A DNA stretch of 64,000 nucleotides from Ascoidea tarda (nom. inval.) (taxonomy: Eukaryota > Ascomycota > Saccharomycetes > Ascoideales > Ascoideaceae), in contig JAKTTS010000020.1 of assembly GCA_030560485.1 (NCBI GenBank), positions 1 to 64,000 of the forward strand, given 5' to 3'. Of this stretch, positions 21,910 through 31,491 are shown piece after piece. Position numbers and translations under genes: made by a program. Position 1 is the stretch's first letter; every line of letters begins with the position of its first letter. The notes beneath the pieces are model-generated. The model worked only from the letters and a program-made list of their open reading frames with translations, ran no database searches and was not told the DNA's origin.

Positions 21910-24900
21910 ATGATTATATTGTCTCTTTTCACCAAGTTTTTACTATTTATTGCATCTTTTTTTGCGCTAGTCTCCAAGACAAAGCAGGTGACTTTCCACA
22001 ATAGATCTAATTTACTCACCAAGCCTGACCAGGACAAATTCCTTCTCAACCCTGAATATTTGGGTGATAGAAATGAAAACTTCATCTTTGAGTCCTTTGA
22101 TCAAAAATTTAATGTATCCATATTACCACTAATACCCTCAATAACAGTCACCAAAAATTCACAAGAAACTTCTGCATCGGTTATCAAATCAAAATACACA
22201 AAAACAACACTAAAAACATTGTGCTTGACGCCTTTAAGCCAAAATCCAACATCATATTATCAAAAAGCAAAACCGTCTTCTGGTTATAATCTTAAGGCAT
22301 TTTATTATAATGCAAAAAAATTTCTTCAACCTCAGAAAAACAAAATTTTAAAAAAAAGAGCAAACAAAGATAATAAAGTCATCTTAACAATAAGTTTTGG
22401 AGTTCCTATATCTACTAGCACATCGAAAGCAACAACAACATTAGGAACAACAACAAGCTCATCGGAAATTACATCATCGGAAAATTTTTTATCCTCGTCA
22501 GAAACAACAGAAATAATAGAGCCTCAATCATACACATATATTAATGATAATGAAGTTGCTTTAACATTAGATTTTGAATTGTTTTCATTAAAAACATTCA
22601 CAATATTGCTCACATCAGGTATTGTATCTGAATTAGCTATGTCAACCCAGTCTCTAGTTTCAACTTCAACTTCTTCCAGAAATGCTATGAATCAAGTTCT
22701 GGACATATTTTCGGCTGTCAATGGGCTATTTGATTCTGATGAAATGATATCATCCTCTTTTTCCTCATATTCATTATCAAATTCTGCTTATTTGGTTCCA
22801 ATCACTCAAAATAGAAGCAGTGGTTCCAAGGAAACATCGAATATTACCAGTTTTAGTGAAACCAAAACGTTATTTGCTGAACCAAGTTCTAGTAAAAGTT
22901 TGCTGGAAACTTCTTTTTCAAATAAAACATCACCAACATCGTCTTTATTATCATCTTCTTTAGATGAATTTTCATCTAGTGAAACATCCAAACCCAGTTC
23001 ATTCGGAGATGATGCTTCTACTTTCTCAAGCATTTTATCAAATTATTGGAATTCTTCTTCGACATCAAGAAACTCAAGAAGCAATATTGCTTCATCAATA
23101 AAAACAGGCAGTCCCCAAATTTCGTTCAAAAATCCATTGAGTGTTGCAAGCATTGAACCATATCCAGTTCCATCATCTTCATTTTACTCTTCTTCAGCTC
23201 TCTCATTATCCTCTGTCCCACCTTCATCTTCGTCTTCGTCTTCATTTTTTTCTTTTCCCTCAATTTCATTGTTTAGTTCCGGTTTTAGTTTCAGCTTTAG
23301 TTCTTCTGTTTTTTCAAAAACCAATGAATACGCTATTGAAACTACAACCTCGGAATCAGCTGAAAGCTCTGGATCTATTTTCAGGAACATCTCTGTTGTT
23401 AATCCCAAAAACATGTTTTCAAATCATGATGTTTCATCATCTTTAAAATTCCCAGATGGCATTGATTTCACTGATAAATTTCAAACAAATAAATTTTATA
23501 CTAATTTATTATTGGATGATCAAACCGGAATGATATGGAGTTATCCATATGGGATGTGGTATCATACTTCATTTTCACCATATGGCTGGGGAATTTCGAG
23601 TTTAAGTCAAGAAGATGTTGTTTTCAATTTTGATGAAAATACAGGAAATTCATCAGCAGCTAAAAGTATGAGTTATCCAACATACGTTGGATCATTTATC
23701 TTTTCATCGACGGAATTTAAAGATAGCCAGCCATCAATAGAGATATCTGAACAAAGACATATGTCAGTTAATGTTAAATTAAGATCAGAACTTGATAATT
23801 CAAACTATATTGAGATTCCTATTGTTGAAGGAATGGGATTTGTTAGCAGTGTTTATCATGGTTCTTTATTGGTACCGGTTCTTGGATCAAGTGTGTCATT
23901 TTCATCTATTAATCGAGATTTTGGTTTTAATTCTAATTCTAATTCGATCCAAAAATACAGAGTCTTACTAGCGAATTCAGTGACTTGGTTAGTATATGTT
24001 AGTGGAATATCTAAAGATGAAATGGATAATTTCAATTTAACGATGGAAGTAGATAATTCTACGATAATTGTAGGCTCAAAAGCTATTGATGGACTAGTTA
24101 TTCAGGTTGCCGCTTCACCAGATGATTTGAGTAAAGAAGAGTATTATGATAAAGCAGCTGGGATATATGTGACTAAAACAACATTAGTTGGCGATATGTT
24201 GAGCGAAAAAACCACTAGATATGGGTTCAAATATGAGACAGAGATGGTTACTGGATCTAATGATAATTTGAAACCCTTGGTGTTTGCATTTCAACATCAT
24301 ATTGATGCCATGAGCGCTGATACTCTTTCAAGCAATACCAACATTCGATTATTATCAACAACGAAGGGATATATGACAGGATTTTTAACAGATGAATTGT
24401 ATATGGAAGAAAAATTATATTCAGATATAAAATTTCTACCCGTAAATTCTGAGTATATAACTGAAGAACAAATCAATTATTCGCAAGAACAAATAGAGAT
24501 ATTACAAAAGACAGCAGAAAACGAGATTGTGAGTATTGTTGGTAATATGAAAAATCTAATTAGTGGAACAGGCACATATAGCTCAGGTAAAATCATCGAT
24601 AAATATGCTTATATTTTGATTGTTACACATATGATATTGAAAAATGATACATTAACCAAGATACTTTTAGATGAGATGAAAGAAGCATTTCAGTTATTTA
24701 CAAGTAATTCGCAACATTATCCACTCAGTTATATTGAGGATATTGGAGGAATAGCGATAACTGAAAACAGTTCTGAAGATTATGGGAATTCATATTTTAA
24801 TGATCATCATTTTCACTATGGGTATTTTATTCATGCAGCATCAGTTATTGGGAAAGTTGATTTAGAGATAAATGGTGAGAAAGAAGGAGGACAAGAAGAA

Positions 24901-25614
24901 GGAGAAGAAGAAAAAGACAAAGAGAAAAAAAGCTGGATCGATGAAAACAAAAATTGGGTTAACCATTTGATTCGAGATGTAGCTAATCCCACTGAGAAAG
25001 ATGAATATTTCCCAGTTTATAGGTGCTTTGATTGGTTCCATGGGCATTCCTGGGCCAGTGGGTTATTTAGCTCAGGAGATGGGCGCAATCAGGAATCATC
25101 GTCAGAAGACTATAATTTTGCGTATGGAATGAAGCTATGGGGGATGGTTATAGAAGATGAGCAAATGGAGAAACGAGGAGACTTGATGATATCAATAATG
25201 AAGAGAACAATAAACCATTATTATTTGTATTCTTCAGATAATACAGTGATTCCCAGTGAGTTTGTTGGGAATATTGTTCCAGGAGTTTTATTTGAGAACA
25301 AGATTGATCATGTAACCTTTTTTGGGACAGACATTTCATATATCAATGGAATTCAAATGATACCCATCACACCTATTTCATCATTGATTAGGGGGAAAGA
25401 ATTTAGTAAGTATGAATGGGAGAAGTTATTAGAAAACATTGTTGACGATTTGGACAGTGGATGGAGAGGAATATTGAGGCTAAACCAAGCGTTGTTTGAT
25501 GCTAAAAGTTCGTTTGAATTTTTTTCAAAGGATGAGTTTGATATTAAATTTCTTGATAATGGACAGAGTTTAACATGGAGTTTGGCCTTCAGCGGAGGAT
25601 TAATGAACTTGTAA
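21910..25614 (+). CDS. ENG1: Secreted endo-1,3-beta-glucanase, GH81 family
   Basis: GH81 endoglucanases cut 1,3-beta-glucan in the septum and let daughter cells separate (Eng1/Dse4 in S. cerevisiae). The 1,234-residue protein starts with a hydrophobic signal peptide (about 1-22) and has a Lys-Lys-Arg site near residue 148 that Kex2 could cut. A long Ser/Thr-rich segment (about 160-500) is probably O-mannosylated. The GH81 domain (about 510-1230) opens with TNKFYTNLLLDDQTG and YPYGMWY. It contains the HHFHYGYFIHA motif and DWFHGHSWASGL, followed at about 1061-1070 by GRNQESSSEDYN, whose acidic residues belong to the family's catalytic region. A charged Glu/Lys insert (about 990-1015) interrupts the domain. 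Two CTG codons (residues 264 and 332) lie in the Ser-rich part only. Confidence 0.94.
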   Translation: MIILSLFTKFLLFIASFFALVSKTKQVTFHNRSNLLTKPDQDKFLLNPEYLGDRNENFIFESFDQKFNVSILPLIPSITVTKNSQETSASVIKSKYTKTTLKTLCLTPLSQNPTSYYQKAKPSSGYNLKAFYYNAKKFLQPQKNKILKKRANKDNKVILTISFGVPISTSTSKATTTLGTTTSSSEITSSENFLSSSETTEIIEPQSYTYINDNEVALTLDFELFSLKTFTILLTSGIVSELAMSTQSLVSTSTSSRNAMNQVLDIFSAVNGLFDSDEMISSSFSSYSLSNSAYLVPITQNRSSGSKETSNITSFSETKTLFAEPSSSKSLLETSFSNKTSPTSSLLSSSLDEFSSSETSKPSSFGDDASTFSSILSNYWNSSSTSRNSRSNIASSIKTGSPQISFKNPLSVASIEPYPVPSSSFYSSSALSLSSVPPSSSSSSSFFSFPSISLFSSGFSFSFSSSVFSKTNEYAIETTTSESAESSGSIFRNISVVNPKNMFSNHDVSSSLKFPDGIDFTDKFQTNKFYTNLLLDDQTGMIWSYPYGMWYHTSFSPYGWGISSLSQEDVVFNFDENTGNSSAAKSMSYPTYVGSFIFSSTEFKDSQPSIEISEQRHMSVNVKLRSELDNSNYIEIPIVEGMGFVSSVYHGSLLVPVLGSSVSFSSINRDFGFNSNSNSIQKYRVLLANSVTWLVYVSGISKDEMDNFNLTMEVDNSTIIVGSKAIDGLVIQVAASPDDLSKEEYYDKAAGIYVTKTTLVGDMLSEKTTRYGFKYETEMVTGSNDNLKPLVFAFQHHIDAMSADTLSSNTNIRLLSTTKGYMTGFLTDELYMEEKLYSDIKFLPVNSEYITEEQINYSQEQIEILQKTAENEIVSIVGNMKNLISGTGTYSSGKIIDKYAYILIVTHMILKNDTLTKILLDEMKEAFQLFTSNSQHYPLSYIEDIGGIAITENSSEDYGNSYFNDHHFHYGYFIHAASVIGKVDLEINGEKEGGQEEGEEEKDKEKKSWIDENKNWVNHLIRDVANPTEKDEYFPVYRCFDWFHGHSWASGLFSSGDGRNQESSSEDYNFAYGMKLWGMVIEDEQMEKRGDLMISIMKRTINHYYLYSSDNTVIPSEFVGNIVPGVLFENKIDHVTFFGTDISYINGIQMIPITPISSLIRGKEFSKYEWEKLLENIVDDLDSGWRGILRLNQALFDAKSSFEFFSKDEFDIKFLDNGQSLTWSLAFSGGLMNL

Positions 25615-27609
25615 AAGATGTTTCATAAAAGTTATTTTATGAAAGTTGAGTCATAACAATTGTGGTTATAATAATATTGTAATATTATAACTGATATTGT
25701 ATTATATTTTATCAAGCTATACTATACTATACTATATTATGTCAAACTACGCAGATAGATTTGGAGATAATTGTTTTATATATTTATATTCTTTTATTTT
25801 ACAACATGTTTTTAATATATACTTATTTATTTTGATACTTATTATTTGTTTTGATAATTATTATTTGTTTTGATAATTATTACTCACTTTAATTGAATTC
25901 ATCTCCAGATTTAGATTTGTTAGTGTATAAATTATGTAATTGATGTTTGAATTGATTTTGAATTGATTTTGATTTTATTTTAATTTTATTTTAGTAATTT
26001 TGTTTTTCTCAAAATTGTTTCTTTTTTATTATTTGAGTTAAAGTTGAAACTCTGTCGTAAATGGAGAGTATATTGGTCGTAAAAATAAGGTTTGTAAACA
26101 GGTCTGGAGAACGTCCCAATAGCAAAGGAGAAAGAAAGGAAAACAGAGGTTGGGCAATGTTTACAGATTGAGTTGTGGCGGATGCAAAAAGAAAACTGGT
26201 GGAAACCTAAGATTAACACGGACTAGCTTTGAGTTTGAGCTGCAGATGAAGTGAGTACATACTGTGTACCGATTTGAGCAAATAGCGTTTGTAGGTTTGT
26301 ATCTTTGAAATTTAGCAATTATTATTTAATTATCAGTGGTTAACCAGAATTTTAGAGTTTAGTGTTTTAGGAATAAGATAAGTAATGGTAATATGTTTGC
26401 TAAACACTTGGCAAACCAAGAAGTTTGATAATTTGTTTCAGATAATAGAAAAAGTTGAAAATGGAATTAATAAAATAATAAAATAATAGAATAATAAAAA
26501 TAAAAAAAAATAAAATCCAATTAAAAATTCAATTAAAAATTTAATTTAATTTTTTAACTGGAAATTTTAAATTATAAAATTATTTTAAAAATAATTCAAA
26601 AATATTTTTTTTCTGTTATTTTTGTTAATGAGATAACTTGAAATTTAATTGGAAAATTTATAGGGTGATTGAAATCAAGAGATAATTAGATTGAAACCTT
26701 CACTATCAGGATGTTGAAACAAAGCGTTGGGATTAGTAATATGACTTTGAATAATACTGAATAAAATCATAAATTTTAATTTAGTTAATTAAATAATTAT
26801 AATTATAATTAGTGATTATTCTTTAATAGATAATGAATAATTACCAGTAAAGATTATTCTAAACCACATAATAGCAGCAGTGTAATAATAGTGTTTAAGT
26901 ATTTAAATTGTAGTTGTTAGGTAGCAGTGGTTAATTAAACTTTATCAGCCAATGAAAAGTAGACACTGTAAACTGGTAAATTAGAAAAAAGCAAAATGAA
27001 ATTAAAAAGAGAAAAGCGATTGGAGGGAATTTGCAAGAATTTTAGATCAAAATAATTTGCATTTGCATCTACTTTTTTACAATAAATGGATTGGATCAGT
27101 AATTTATGTAATGAGCAAATCAAATTGTAATTGTAATTGTTGATGAAACCAAGGATTGATTACGATGTTTTGAACAAACTAAATGATTTTAATCATCTGA
27201 GGTCTGAAGTTTAAATGCATTTTGAATGCTGATGCAATGTAAAAAAACAACAAATAAAACGAAACGAAAAAAACAAGAGATTATGGGAAAACCCAAACAA
27301 ACCAGAAATGATTTCCATCATGAACATGAATTAAAAACACCATCCTGATTTCAAAAAACATGATCAAAAAGGAACAAAGAACACAAAACAGGAAGAAATA
27401 GTCAATATTCAACAGATTGCACTAGCCTTGAAATTAGATTCAAAAGGGAAATTGTCAATCACAAATCATGGAGATAAGAAAAAAAAGCAATAATAATGCT
27501 GCTGATAATAATAAACAACATAATTATAGGTATAATAACAACAAGTGCAATAATAACAAGTACAACAAGTATAATAATAAATAGGTTAATAATATATTTA
27601 AGTGGCAAG

Positions 27610-28330
27610 CTGTATTCGGTTATTTTTGGTTGCTGAATCCTTGCAAGTTTCCTGAGGCCGCTCCGTGTTTGACGAAGCGGGCTCTCCTGAACCGACGGGG
27701 AACACATCCCAGCAGCGGTTCAACCCGTGTTTAAACCGTAACTGCAACACAGTCACAAGCGCGTGTGCATGTAAGTCAGCATAACAACATTGTGAATTGC
27801 AAACATGCATGCAAGAAGACGCGGGACACATTGATTTCGGGTCACGGGTTGCTGCTGAGCGTGCTTCCAATCGGTCTGTCCCTGATGCCTCAGCTGAGGC
27901 ATCTGAGGCATCTCTTGGACGGAAAACCAGCGGATGGAGCCCGTGGGTCTGGGCGATTTTGTGCTCCTGCTTCCTCGCCTTGGGCTTTTTTGGTGCATTT
28001 CTCCGTCCCAACGGGAAAGAACAACAAACCCGCCTGCGTGGTACCGTCACGTGCACCGCGTGTGATGGATCTGCTGTTTTTGAGGAATGTGCTGCAAAAC
28101 GAGCAAGGAAACACGAGCAAGGAAGAGGCGAATGAGGAATGAGAACAGAGTGCAGTGCTTCTTTCTCTCCTATAATTCCCTGTTTTGCACTGTTTTTGGG
28201 CTCTCAGCGAGATATTCTTTTACCTTTCTGCGAGAAATCGCTCGGTCCGATTGGGAAACCCGAATCAGCCAATCAGAACACGGAACGGCAAAGAACTACA
28301 GCAATAGAAACAAAATACTGAATCGTAGAG
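27610..28330. promoter_or_regulatory. Isolated GC-rich island in a convergent gap
   Basis: About 720 bases of clearly GC-richer DNA with promoter-type motifs: CACGTG at 28048-28053, CCAATCAG near 28269, a perfect 20-bp palindrome at 27884-27903 and its half repeated at 27904-27912. Neither neighbouring gene needs a promoter here. Open frames run on both strands, including one plus-strand frame with a hydrophobic stretch, but they overlap each other and none shows a family signature. It may drive a non-coding RNA or mark an origin or other chromosomal site. Confidence 0.4.
27884..27912. repeat. Perfect 20-bp palindrome plus extra direct copy
   Basis: GATGCCTCAG is followed directly by its reverse complement CTGAGGCATC, and TGAGGCATC then occurs once more. 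This gives one inverted and two direct copies of a 9-mer, a layout typical of a dimeric factor site. Confidence 0.8.
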
Positions 28331-30027
28331 TAAATATCTGTTTTATTTTGTAACTGCTTTGTTACAAAGAAATCTGTTGACTTTGGCTTTGTTTTTCAAT
28401 TTTTATTATTTTGAGTAAATCAAAAGCAGATTGAGTCAGTTTTTTAGTGACTTTTTTTTGCTTGTTGCAAATCAAACTTCAAGTCTTAAATTCTGAGTTC
28501 AAATTACCTTAATTCTTTCAATGTTTTGAATTGATTTCATTTCAATCTAATCTAAGTTGTTTTTTATTTTTATTTATTTTAATTTTAATTTTAATTTAAT
28601 TCCCAAAGCATTTTCAGTCTTCTTTTAAACCTTTTTAAATATTTGGAATCTTTAAACTGCTTTTCTTTTTCTTTTTCCTTTTCTTTTCTCCCACATTTCA
28701 CCTTTTGATTATTAAACAGTTAATTAATACCAAATAATGTTTGTTTCCTTATTTCCTTATTGATTTACTGATTTGTTTATTTGGTATTATGAAAAATTGA
28801 ATTCTAAAGGAATATCAAAAGTTTTGTTTTAATTTTAGCAATTACAATATTATTTTTTTAGTTTCAAAACGATTTTAATTTATTGTAATTTTAATTTGTT
28901 TAAATTTACTTAATCTTTTTATTTGTTTGTATTGAATTAAAATGGTTTAAAAAAATCAAATCATTTTCATTTCATATTCTCAAATATTTGGTATTCATTC
29001 TATAAAATAAATTGATCACCATATTTTTTTACTAATATTTTATATTGTTTTATATTTTTCCATACTTTTTTATATTTTTTTATACTTTTTTATAAAAATT
29101 GGCTCTGTTTTCTTTCTTATTTTCTAATAATTTCAACTTTTTAGTACCAATTTCAAAGTTCTGCTAATAAATTAGCATTTTTCTATAAATTCTCTTACTC
29201 TATTCAACAGATCGCTCTCATCACTCAATTTCTATCTTAAACATTTATTTCAATTTTTAGAAGTCACAATAAATGATTTCTCTCCAATTATTCTGCTTAT
29301 TCAATAAAACGACACAAATAAGGAGAAATTTATCTGCTATTTGGCTACTTACATGTTTTTAAACTCGTAAAAAGTACTCAATTCTTCTCTGTATTTCCCT
29401 TTTATCTCTCTCTTGTTCCTGTCCATTTGAGGCTATCATTCAGCACTATTAACAATAGTCTTAATAAAATATTCCCATTATCCACTTACTGGGCAATCTT
29501 TCTTCTGCCTATGTCGCTACAAATTTGCTGCTAGTTTGCAATTCTAAACTTGCCCCAGCTCACGTACTTTTGCAACCTGAATGTTGGAGCTCGTTATTTG
29601 ATATTTGAGGCTAACTCTACTTTTAACATTTCAGAAACCGTAAATTATAATCCAACAAGTTCCAACTAAACAAGTTTGAATGGAACAGGTTGCTGCTAAT
29701 CAGGTTTCTAGTAATTTATATTATATTATACTATGTTGGACTATATATTATAACAAAATCAATAAACTTAAATAAACAAAGTAGGTAAAGTAAAATAGAA
29801 TGAAGAATAGAATAGAATAGAATAGAATAAAATGAAATTAAACCCTTAATCACCAAAACAAAAAGACCAAAATCATGAAAATATCAGTAAACAGTAAAAA
29901 AAAATGATAATAAAAAAAATAACAGAAGGTACACGCTAAAGGAATTAGAAAAGTAAGGTAAAAAAAAAAGGTAGTAAAAAGTAAATAAATGATTGATAAA
30001 AAAAAATGATAGATAAAAAAAATTCAT

Positions 30028-31491
30028 TTATAACGGAAATTCATTCATAAGATTTGAAATTCTATTAAATACAGATTGCAACTCGTTTTCAAATGCTTGC
30101 TCATCAGCATAAAGGTTTTTATAAAACTGTTTGACACTTTCATTTGCAAAATTGTTAATGTTAACATTAATATTATTGTTGATATTATTCATAGGGTTAA
30201 CAGTCGCCAAATTAGTAAAATTTGTAACGTTATTGACAATTGTATTCTTATTGGCCTTGCTTGAGTTCTTTGTGATTTTATTTTTTCTCATTTTGATAGT
30301 TGGTGTATTGCTTTTATCTAGAGATTTGGTTCCAGAATTATTTTTTTGGTTTTTTCTCTTTCTGACGGTTTTACCTGGTTTAAAAGCTTTCATTTTTTTC
30401 ATTGTATTATACTTTTTTGGTTGTTGGTTGATAAAGTTTCTCTTTGCATTTGTGGCTGTATTTGGAATTGCGCTAGCAATTGGATTTGTGACTGTGTTTG
30501 CAATCATGTTGGGATTACCGACTGTACTTGACACCATATCATTTGAGTTGATATTTTGGTTTTGGATTGGAGAAGTGTTTTGATAGTTATTAAGGCTGTT
30601 GGCCTGAGCAGCACTATTTTGATGCTTTGCAATTAAAGTTTGGTACTGTTGATACTGATTTTGTTTATTTTGATAGTTAATATTGTCACTTGGACTATAT
30701 ATTATTGGGGAGCTTCTACCACTGTAGTTATTATTGGTATTGATATTAATATTAATACTGTTATTGGCATTATTATTTTTATTATTATTATTATTAAAAG
30801 AGCTGTTTTGACTAAGAATAGGAGTATTTAAAGTTTTGGTTGAATTTACTGAGCTTGCTGAACTTACAGAGCTTACAGAGTTAACCGAATGAAGAGAGTT
30901 TACAGAATCAAGAGAAGCAAATGTATTTAAAGCATTGGTGGTATTGTTTATCATGCTGTGAAGATTATTAATGGTGTTATTAAGATTAGGAACCTGATTG
31001 GCGTTATTAGGAATGGCGCTATTATTATATTCATATTTTCCTAAAGTGTAATCATTGGGAGAAGTTGATAATGAGCGTATTTGGTTATTTGAGTTATAAT
31101 TTGGGGCTTTACTATTAAAAATATTGTGGTTGTGGGCTGAATTTTGAGAATGATTGAAAACAGGCAGTTGGCGGTTATATTCTTGAGCAATATGAGCATT
31201 GTGTGTGTTATTATGGTTACTCTGATGCTGGGCAGGAAAGTTATTGTGATGATTGAAACTCTGCTGATTCTGTTGGTTACTTTGACTATTACGATTGATG
31301 ATTTGATTGTTGTAGGAAATGCTGTTATTGCTAATAGCGTTGATGTTAGTGTTTGGGCTATTAGCGAGATGATTGTGGTTATGATTTGTGATCTGGATCT
31401 GGTTTTGATTATGGATTTGGTTTTGATTCGAATAGTAAGATTTTGTGAGAGAGTGAGTTGGGGTTTGACTTTGATATTGATACATATTCAT
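30028..31491 (-). CDS. Asn/Gln-rich protein of unknown function, prion-like composition
   Basis: I take the ATG at 31491, giving 487 residues; the frame runs further upstream only from a TTG. The protein is dominated by Asn, Gln, Ser and Thr (for example runs of Asn-His and Ile-Asn at 25-60 and 240-290), which resembles prion-like or transcription-regulator tails. Two parts differ. A basic stretch near residues 365-420 (KKMKAFKPGKTVRKRKNQKN) could be a nuclear signal or nucleic-acid-binding patch. The last 40 residues (VKQFYKNLYADEQAFENELQ and onward) look like an ordered amphipathic helix. I do not recognise a family. Upstream DNA is AT-rich for 300 bases, then GC-richer at 31790-32060, where its promoter may lie. 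Confidence 0.65.
   Translation of the reverse strand: MNMYQYQSQTPTHSLTKSYYSNQNQIHNQNQIQITNHNHNHLANSPNTNINAISNNSISYNNQIINRNSQSNQQNQQSFNHHNNFPAQHQSNHNNTHNAHIAQEYNRQLPVFNHSQNSAHNHNIFNSKAPNYNSNNQIRSLSTSPNDYTLGKYEYNNSAIPNNANQVPNLNNTINNLHSMINNTTNALNTFASLDSVNSLHSVNSVSSVSSASSVNSTKTLNTPILSQNSSFNNNNNKNNNANNSINININTNNNYSGRSSPIIYSPSDNINYQNKQNQYQQYQTLIAKHQNSAAQANSLNNYQNTSPIQNQNINSNDMVSSTVGNPNMIANTVTNPIASAIPNTATNAKRNFINQQPKKYNTMKKMKAFKPGKTVRKRKNQKNNSGTKSLDKSNTPTIKMRKNKITKNSSKANKNTIVNNVTNFTNLATVNPMNNINNNINVNINNFANESVKQFYKNLYADEQAFENELQSVFNRISNLMNEFPL

Larger units (their letters stand above)
25615..30027. other. 4.4 kb convergent gap between ENG1 and an Asn/Gln-rich gene
   Basis: Both flanking genes end here. 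The outer parts (25615-27600 and 28350-30027) are AT-rich, with short repeats such as TACTA (about 25720) and AGAAT (about 29806-29830). I see no gene in them. The centre is a GC-rich island described separately. The 30 kb side is T-rich on the plus strand. Confidence 0.5.

Noticed and set aside
27797-28135. 112-codon plus-strand frame with a hydrophobic stretch
   Set aside because: Several competing frames exist on both strands of the same GC-rich island and the apparent membrane segment is a by-product of its composition.
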